NCBI GenBank assembly: GCA_036583965.1
Contig: JAZBQD010000015.1
Span: forward strand, 22,039,310 to 22,103,309
Direction of reading: 5' to 3'
Origin: Prunella strophiata
Taxonomy: Eukaryota; Chordata; Aves; Passeriformes; Prunellidae
DNA: 64,000 bases
Within the stretch, counting starts at the first letter, position 1. Every line of letters starts with the position of its first letter. The position numbers and the translations under genes are program-made. The notes under the pieces were generated by a model. It was given only the letters and a program-made list of their open reading frames with translations. It did not search any database and had not been told where the DNA came from. This document shows positions 56,766-64,000 of this stretch, in pieces.

Positions 56766-58390
56766 GAGAATCACAGAATGTGCTGAGTTGGAAGGGACCC
56801 ACAAGGATCACTGAGTCCCAGCTGCTGGCCCTTGCACAGGATCACCCCAAGAGTCACACCAGGTGCCTGAGAGCATTGTCCAAACCCTTCTTGGGCTCTG
56901 TCAATGCTGGTGCTGTGATCACTTCCCTGGGGAGCCTGTTCCAGTGCCCAAACACCCTGTGGATGAAAATCCCATTTTCCCAATATCCAACCTAAACCTC
57001 CTCTGACACAGCTTCCATTCCCTCAGGTCCTGTCACTGAGCACCACAGAGAGGAGATCAGTGCCTGCCCTTCCTCTTCCCCTCCTCTTCCCCTCATGAGG
57101 GAGTTGTAACTGCAGTGAGGTCTCCCTCAGTCTCCTCTTCCCCAGGCTGAACAGACCAAGTGACCTCAGCCACTCCCCATATGGTGTCCCCTCAAGGCCA
57201 TTCACCCTTCATTGGACAGTCACCAATAGCTTTATGTCTCTCTAACAATACTCAAGGTGAGGCTGCCCCAGTAGCAGAGCAGAGCAGGACAATCCCCTCC
57301 CTTGCCTGGCTGGTGATGCTGTGCCTGATGCCCCCCAGGACAGGGCTTGGCCCTCCTGGCTGCCAGGGCACTGCTGGCTCATACTCAACTTCCCACTGCC
57401 CAGGACCCCCAGGTCCCTTTCTGTGGTGCTGCTCTCCATCCTCTCATTGCCCAGGCTGTCTGTACATCCAGGGCTGCCCCACTGCAGGTGCAGAATCCAG
57501 CACATCTTTGTCAAACTTCATAGAGTGAGTCATTAACCACCTCTGTAATTCATCAAAGTCACTTTGCAAGGCTTCTCTGCCCTTGAAGGACTCAACAGCT
57601 CCCAGTTCAGTATCATCTGCAAACTTATCCCTTCAAAGTCCTGCATCCAAGTTGGTAATGAAGATGTTGAAGAGAACTGGGCTGAGGAGAGGTCCCCAGC
57701 CTGGTGTCACCCCATTCCCTGTAACCCTTTGTGCTGACCCCTGAGCCAGCTGCTCACCCATCACATGATGTGTTTATCCAGCTGTGTGCTGGACATTTTG
57801 TCCAGAAGGATCCTGAGAGAGACAGTATGAAAAGCTTTGCTGAAATCTAGGGAGATTACATGTTAATGACTTCACTTGATCAACTGAGTGGGTTACCTTG
57901 CAATAAAAGGAAATTAGGTTTGACAAGCAGAACTCTCCCCGTCATGAAGCTGGGCTGGCTGTGCCCAACAACTGCATTGTCCTTCAGGTGTTTTTCATTA
58001 CCTCCCAAAATAATCTTCTCCATAATTTTACCAGTTACTGAAGTGAGACTGACAGGCTTGCAATTTCCATCGTTATTGTCCTTCTTTTAAAGTGGGACAA
58101 GATGAGCCATTTTCCAGTCAACTGGGAATGCTCATTGCTTCTGACAGGCACTCTGATTTTGCATTGTGTGGGATGCTCTCAAGCTGTGAAGGACCAGCTG
58201 TTTCCCACCTGGGCAGGAGCTGGTCTTGGCACCCAGAAACAAGTGCAGTTGGTGGTCCCATCACTCTGCTGACCCCTCTTCTGAGCTTTTCAGCCTCCTG
58301 CCTGAGGGAAAATGTGCACCCTCTGAGGGCCATGTTCAGGGATGTGTAGTGTTTTGTGCAGGTGTCTTGGGAGGATAGGAGAGAAACAAG
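56766..58390 (-). mobile_element. CR1 LINE, about 1.6 kb, with dead reverse transcriptase
   Basis: This is the longest CR1 in the window. Its 3' end is at 56766: the plus strand starts 'gagaatcacagaatgtgctgagttggaagggacccacaaggatca', a 3' UTR type different from the other copies. Reading the minus strand from the top, the RT domain shows GNCKPVSLTSVTGKIMEKI (about 58000-58060), LDFSKAFHTVS (about 57817-57850) and QRVTGNGVTPGW (about 57692-57730). It then shows the catalytic FADDT (57609-57623), SSTTERDLGVLGSGKLSMSQ (about 57380-57440) and LGLFSLGKRRLRE (about 57110-57160). These are in the right order for CR1 ORF2. Frameshifts and stops between blocks kill it, and part of the 'VPQGSVLGPVLF' motif is deleted. 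The endonuclease and ORF1 are absent (5' truncation). Similarity above 58200 is weak. Confidence 0.92.
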
Positions 58391-61300
58391 TCTCAAGAAA
58401 ACCTGAGGTTTGTTATCCAGAATTATTTTTTCTGTGTTTCACACAAGTCCTAACCCACCCTACTAAAAAAACCAAACACTGTAAACAGGCCATTAAAAAA
58501 AAAGTGATACTTTAAAAGACTGTTCAGACAGCAGTATCATACTGGAATTTGTACATAAACAAAGTACAGCTCTAGAAAAACTTAGAAATAGGGATGTCTC
58601 TCTTTTTAATGAAAGCAATCAGTATATCAGTAAATTACCTTTAACAGATTAAACTGAAAGCACAAGGAAATGTTTTACATAACATTTTCCATTATGTACT
58701 AATTCTAAAGTCACATTATCCTTAAGAAGCAACAAATGTGCTGCAACAAGAAGAAAAGCCCAACAGACAAACAAACAAACTTGCAGAGCCAGATGGGCTG
58801 AAGGCATATTTTCAAATAAGTACAGGCAAGTTCAGACTGACAGGCACTGACCCATTGCTTGTGGGGTCTGTGACTTCAGCTTTTTGTTTTACTTCAATAG
58901 TTTAACTAGCTGCAAACTGCTCCAAACCTCAAGCTTTCACTAGGGAGTTGTAGCTCATTTTGTGAAACACACGCAGACCAGTGCAATGTGGAACACCTCT
59001 GTAAACAGTCAGCATCTGGAAGAAGCCTCACTAATGTAAAACTAGCCCTGAAGTTTCTTGATGGATTTAAACTGAATTCTAGCTTTACCAAAGTCACAGA
59101 TTTTTTTTTTTTTAATTTGGGCTTTTATTCAATTGTTTACACTAAGCTGTACCAAGTAAAACTATTTTTATTGTCTCTATGTGAGGATTCACAGAGAAAA
59201 AAAAAATCAAGTCTGTTATTGTGTAAGAGTTATTTACACACAAAAAAATTAATATTTGACTGAAGATGTTCTACTCCTTAAAAGTAATTGTTTGGAAAAT
59301 CAAATCCATTCTTGGCTTTTGTGATGACAGCACAGAATCTACCTGAGATCTTTGCCAAACTGCACGTGTATGTAATAGTCAAGGTTAGAGCTGTCTGGCA
59401 CAGAGCAGGTACCCCAGTGTTTTACAGAGCACATCACCTGCAACATCTCCTCTGCAGCCTTTGCAACCACAGGCTTTTCATGCACTCATCAGCCCATGAG
59501 GAATTCTCCATCCAGCTCTGAAGCACACCTGGCACTCAGTGTGACAATGTGCCCCCTTCCACCCTGCCCTTGCCACCACTGCTGCCTGTCCCCTGGCTCC
59601 CCCAGAGCCCAGCACCTGGCTGCCCTCCTTCTCTGGGCTGGGGAGAGGACATCTGGGAGGCTGATCTTCCCAGTCTGGAGGAGAAAATGCTGCAGGAGCT
59701 ACAGGAGAAGAAGTACCCAAGGTCTTTGAAACTGAAGCAGCCTGCAGCCTGGACAGGCTCCTCTTCTCAGAGAGCAGAGCTTGGCCCCAGCAGCTGAACA
59801 ACTGGCAAGTAACTGAGGGGGTTCATGTTTGCTCACACTGGTCCAAGATGTAACCTGTCATCGAGTGTGCTGCCTTCTGGGCACCTCTGCCCAGAAGAGA
59901 GAAAGAGGTGTTCATGGTCCTTTGAACCTCAGCAGCACCCAACCATTTTTGACAAATTACTTGCTATGGGACAGCAGGCAGTGATGCCATCTTGCAGGTC
60001 CCTGGCATAGCTATAATAGCAACCTCCTGAGAGGATCAGAGCAAGTCCTTTGCTAGGAAGTGGTGATGCTGACAGGATTCACAAGTCCATTTTGTGTCAC
60101 ATGGCTTTTATGGCTCTATCACCTTCAGCATCCTGATGGCCCTTGTTGATCTCCATGAAACATTCATAGGTAGGATGGATAGCCTAATAGTCACACACAT
60201 TTCTCAGATAGTTCTTAGTAACTCCTTGCCCTTACTCCAGAGCTTCCATAAAGTCATAATCCCATAAAGTCCTAATCCCAGCATGGTTTGACACATGCCC
60301 TATTACTCTGGCTCACCACATATTGAGACTCTTAACATGTGCTTCAGCTTTTCCATGTTCTCCTACAAGGCAGACTGAGCATGCCAGCAGCTGACTGTGT
60401 AAGGGGATGCCCTGGAAGACAGACTGAGAGCCAGCAGCTTCACCACAGCCCATCATGTGCAAAGGGCAATGCTCTTTCTGCAGTGCCTGGCAGATCAGCA
60501 GCAGGACCATGTCTTCCATGCTGTGTGTCTCCAGTGACACCCTGCTCCTATGAGCCATAGGAGGGAAGGATGCAGTGGTGAATTCCCTTCACCCTTTTTT
60601 GGTGTTTATGAGGTCTCCATTGTCTGCATCACTCTGCAGCCTCTGCTCAGCAGGTTGATCCATCTCCTCCTCACCTGGCATGGGGTCATCCTTTCCTTCC
60701 ACATTGCCCCTCATTTAAAGAGCTCCATTGGGTTGGCAAGCCTGTTGACTGACCCTCAAAGTCCTGATTCTCAAAGGGTTTTTATAAAATAAATCCATGA
60801 GTCAGCACCAGCTGTGCAACCAATTGTTGTCCCACTGGGTCTGTCTGCTCCTCAGCACAGCCCCCAGCTCCTCTGTTAACCCTGGACTGAGCTACTGTGT
60901 GGCTGCAGACATGCAGGTGGGGCAGGAGTGTCCTCCTGGTGCCAGTCACAGCTGCTCTCTTTCAGTGAATATTGGGTGGTATAAAACTTATAATACAAAG
61001 CTTACATCATTGGAAACATGGAACTCAGGTTTGGATTCCCCAAGGGAGGCCCTGGACCCTTTTAAGAGGGTCCATAAACCATGCTGCCAAGTAAATATGA
61101 TGCTGCAGTAGGATCAAATGGACATAGCATTGCAAGGAGACATCTTCTCCACTCTGGGCTTTCATCCCACATCCTCTCCTTAGGGTGAGTACCCCAGATC
61201 TTTCTCGGAGAAAATGGGTACAGTCACTCGGAAAACAGCTCTGAGGAAGAGGGAGCTGAGTGTTTGGGAAGCCAGGACTTGCCTCCAGCCTTCTGTGGGT

Positions 61301-63139
61301 TATTTTGTTTTGCTTGGATTAACACAGCTTCAGAAATTCTGGCAGATTTGTTTTATGGTATTTCCTGTATTGCCCAGGCCATGCAATTTCTTTCAGTTAA
61401 TTCTGAATTACACAACTGAACCCAATATCCTGGTGTATGCCCTACTGTGTCTGTAGAGCAGCTAATGCCCACTCTTCATGGGGCTTTAAGAAAGGACCAT
61501 CATAAAAACTGTAACTGCTGCTGGCATCATTAGTAATACAGAGAGGAAGGTCAGAACATCCTGTGGCAGGTCAAGCAATCATCCCTGGCTTGCTGACATG
61601 GGCATGCTCAGCATGGCTTGTTTGATCTAACTCTGACTCTCTCAAAATACCATGCTCTTAGCCCCAGGCTTTAGGTTTCTTCTCCTTGCAATCAACCAAG
61701 CACTAGCCTTCAGCCTAACCCAGGTTAAGGTAATAAGGGCATAGGGTTAAATAAGGGACACATGAGGGTATAGCAGAAATGTGGGCAGGGCTGTCTGCAG
61801 GGGGAATGCTGTCTGTCCTTCCCACGCTCTGTGCAAGGGACAGAGCACCAAACACATCTCTTCACTGCACACCCCTATGTCTGCAGCTCAGGAAGATTTT
61901 AGAGACAGTCCTTAGGTTCTTCTGTCCAAAATCCCTTAAGGATTTTGCCAAAATATCCTATTTCTTAACCATAAAATGAAAATAAAGTGTTGTTAAGGTA
62001 AATAAAATAAAGGCTAGGAAATAATCAGACATCACTATGAGGCATGCAGGAAATGAAATGGCATCTGTTCTTGGCACAATAAAAGGCTTCTTAAACATAC
62101 AAGAAAACACACACTCAAACACTACCTAACACTACTGCAGATTAGCCCTGTTTTATACATAGGCAGCAACAGATTCAAAATTGCCCAAGCTGGTATATTT
62201 TGGTCTAGAAATCTAGGTTTTCTCCATTTTCCATTTATGCAATGATAAATCCAAATTAATGTGTACCAGGAAAAGGAAGCCTGGCGAACACGAAAGGAAA
62301 GAAAAGTAAGTGAAAAAATGCTTTCTTCTCTCCAATGTGACAAACCTACTGCAAAAGCACAGGCTGCTGCATTGTCTTAGGACTGAGTACACCTGGTGTC
62401 TTGGCTTTCCTGGCTCTGAGCTGCAATCAATGCTTATCTCATCTGAGAAAAACAGGATCCTTCCAAGTTATTAAAGGAGGTCTCTGAGCATGGGGATTGT
62501 GGCAGCCTCCAGCGTTCCATCCATAGCTCTCACGAGGACTGATGCCCATATGAAAAGCAGGAGCTTTCCTGCATGATGCTATGCCTCCCTTGGAGCAGTG
62601 CTTAAAATAATTGCTCACAGTAGTTTCACTGTCTGAAGGCTTTGTTGCTTAGGCTTGCCTTTTTTCCAAAACGAGGAGATCTTTGTCCAAAACAAAAAAG
62701 TCCAAAGGTACAATTTCAATTTGTTTTGGGTTATTTCTTGCCCACCCTGTCCTAACTTTACCTTGCTGAAACTCTTCCTTTGGTGGAAGCAGCACATGAT
62801 TTTGGCTCAGAGAGTGGGTGGGAGCAGCCCCCTGTGTGGCTGCTGCTGATTCACCCTCCTGAATCATCTGCCAGTGGTGCTGCTCCTGTGCCTGTGGGGG
62901 TGATGCTGTGAGCAGGGCTGCCTCCATGTCAGTGTGCAGCTCTGGGGCACACCCTGAGTGACACGGGCTGCTCGGGGCCTGGGAAACTGCTGCAGTTCTC
63001 AGCAGCAGTGGCTCCAGAAGGGCAGTCACATCACTACCACCAACATCCTCCCACCAGCTCGCCTGTGACATAGCTGGGAAGTTACCAAACACATCCAAGA
63101 AAGCCAGACAGTGAGGAGTCAAGCTTCCCACCCTGCGCT
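58391..63139. other. Unique DNA with GC-rich patches, no gene recognised
   Basis: Short CAAA units lie at 58766-58780 and T13 at 59101-59113. GC-rich patches occur at 59520-59800, 60340-60700, 60790-60960 and 62800-63100. They give frames up to 160 codons (minus, 62649-63131), 107 codons (minus, 59478-59801) and 104 codons (plus, 60797-61111). No family is recognised, and frames usually open on both strands. The patches have few CpG and are not CpG islands. Confidence 0.45.
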
Positions 63140-63540
63140 GCCTTTATGTTGCTTGAGGTCAATTATTATAAACTATCAATTTTTCAGGAATGCTATTAAT
63201 TTAACTGCTGTGTAAACTGAGTTTCTGTTTCTCAGCAATTATAATGCACAAGATCTCAAGCGGTAGTAATGCCTGCATTTTTGTCTCCTTTTTCTTTTTT
63301 CCCCCTCCCTTTCTTTCTAGAGTTAACAATTTCCAGCTGTGTGTTCTTTGGATGTGTTTCCACACCAGCTTTTTCCATAATATAGAGCGGGCCCATTTCC
63401 AAATTCCAGATGTGCTGTTTATTTACTCTGAGGCATCTGGGCCCCGACATGGTCTTGTCACTGCAACGTGGCAAACTTGTGAAGAATCAGAATGGCAGCC
63501 AGTTAACAAGCTGTACTACACTGGCAAGTGGTGAGAACAG
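63140..63540 (+). other. Candidate exon or conserved noncoding element
   Basis: A textbook 3' splice acceptor is visible: a long pyrimidine tract (about 63281-63318), then TAG at 63318-63320. From 63321 an open frame runs to a possible donor G|GTGAGA at 63529/63530, which would give a 209-bp exon with mixed, non-repetitive amino acids (for example FHNIERAHFQIPDVLF). No stop interrupts it. Immediately upstream (63150-63245) lies AT-rich sequence with several TAAT-type cores. I do not recognise the protein, so this may be a noncoding-RNA exon, a conserved element, or chance. Confidence 0.25.
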
Positions 63541-64000
63541 CTTCAAAGGAGAGAGGAAGAGGGGGGCTGGTGGAGTGGAAATGAAAAAGGAGCAAATTTC
63601 ATGTTTGGCTACACTGTGCTTTCTAAGGTTACAAATGACTAGTGGCACTCAAATTGGAAACTGGGGATTTTGCTCTTTTGTAAACAGAGCCCTAAAGACA
63701 CTGAAGCTCAACAGCAGCTGCCTAGGGTGGCTGTGAGATGTTAAACACCCTCTCCCCAGCTCCTGTGGAGAGCTTCAAGCTCAGACATGATGCTGCAGGT
63801 CTTATGCAAGCTCATGCATCCTCTTAAAGATCCTTGAATAGACCACAGACCCTAGAATAAACTGAGAGAGGGTATTTTACATTTCCATCTGAATTTCCCT
63901 GCTCAGGAAGGGGCCAGCAGAGGGAATTTTCTACACCTGAGAGAAATATACCCAATGCTATCCTTTTCTAACAATAAAATTCTGATTTTGTTTTTAAATT
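63541..64000. other. Unique DNA, no gene seen
   Basis: There is no recognisable gene or repeat up to the window edge. An AATAAA lies at 63973-63978, too far from any supported transcript to interpret. Confidence 0.45.

Noticed and set aside
57160..57528. 122-codon plus frame
   Set aside because: It is the antisense shadow of the dead CR1 reverse transcriptase on the minus strand.
59549..59797. 82-codon plus frame with a charged segment (LEEKMLQELQEKKY)
   Set aside because: It looks briefly protein-like but is Pro-rich elsewhere, overlaps open frames on both strands and matches no family I know.
1..64000. tRNA, rRNA, CRISPR array, bacterial operon or CpG-island promoter
   Set aside because: No B-box-like GGTTCGAANCC with a cloverleaf, no regularly spaced direct repeats with spacers, no tandem coding frames with ribosome sites, and no dense CpG cluster were seen.

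Overview
The window looks like a gene-poor stretch of a bird genome, most likely a songbird (Passeriformes). The base composition is AT-leaning with scarce CpG. There are no bacterial-style tandem reading frames. The only clear features are the interspersed repeats of avian genomes: several CR1 (chicken repeat 1) LINE copies, two complete solo retroviral LTRs with target-site duplications, degraded amniote-wide repeats, and homopolymer or simple-repeat tracts. The passerine guess rests on the ERVK-type LTR resembling LTR families I know from finches. That is recognition from memory, not a database result.

Layout. 1-5.9 kb: a CR1 tail (943-1332, minus) and one ancient palindromic repeat (2091-2215) in otherwise unique DNA. 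6.2-6.8 kb: an LTR-like block with a promoter-like arrangement and a 52-bp tandem duplication. 7.8-9.1 kb: a minus-strand CR1 followed by a much older plus-strand CR1 reverse-transcriptase fragment. 10.6-14.7 kb: a short minus CR1, another ancient palindromic repeat, and a plus-strand CR1 with an intact 3' end (14041-14687). 19.4-20.5 kb: a CR1 endonuclease/linker fragment split by a 477-bp solo LTR, with the 5-bp duplication CACTT on both sides. 23.2-23.4 kb: a MIR-like remnant. 23.4-38.5 kb: mostly unique DNA. 38.5-39.1 kb: a 625-bp ERVK-type solo LTR with a 6-bp duplication TGAGTG. 44.5-44.7 kb: a 203-bp tract with no G. 48.8-52.5 kb: ancient palindromic, MIR-like and old CR1 remnants. 56.8-58.4 kb: the longest CR1, about 1.6 kb, with a recognisable but dead reverse transcriptase. 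63.1-63.5 kb: a candidate exon or conserved noncoding element.

I recognise no host protein-coding gene, tRNA, rRNA or CRISPR array. The open frames are short. The two longest (239 and 205 codons) are only slightly above what chance should give in this much sequence, and neither resembles a protein I know. The window is best read as intergenic or deep intronic DNA. Its history can be partly ordered: ancient palindromic and MIR-like repeats first, then CR1 copies, then the two solo LTRs, at least one of which landed inside a CR1.
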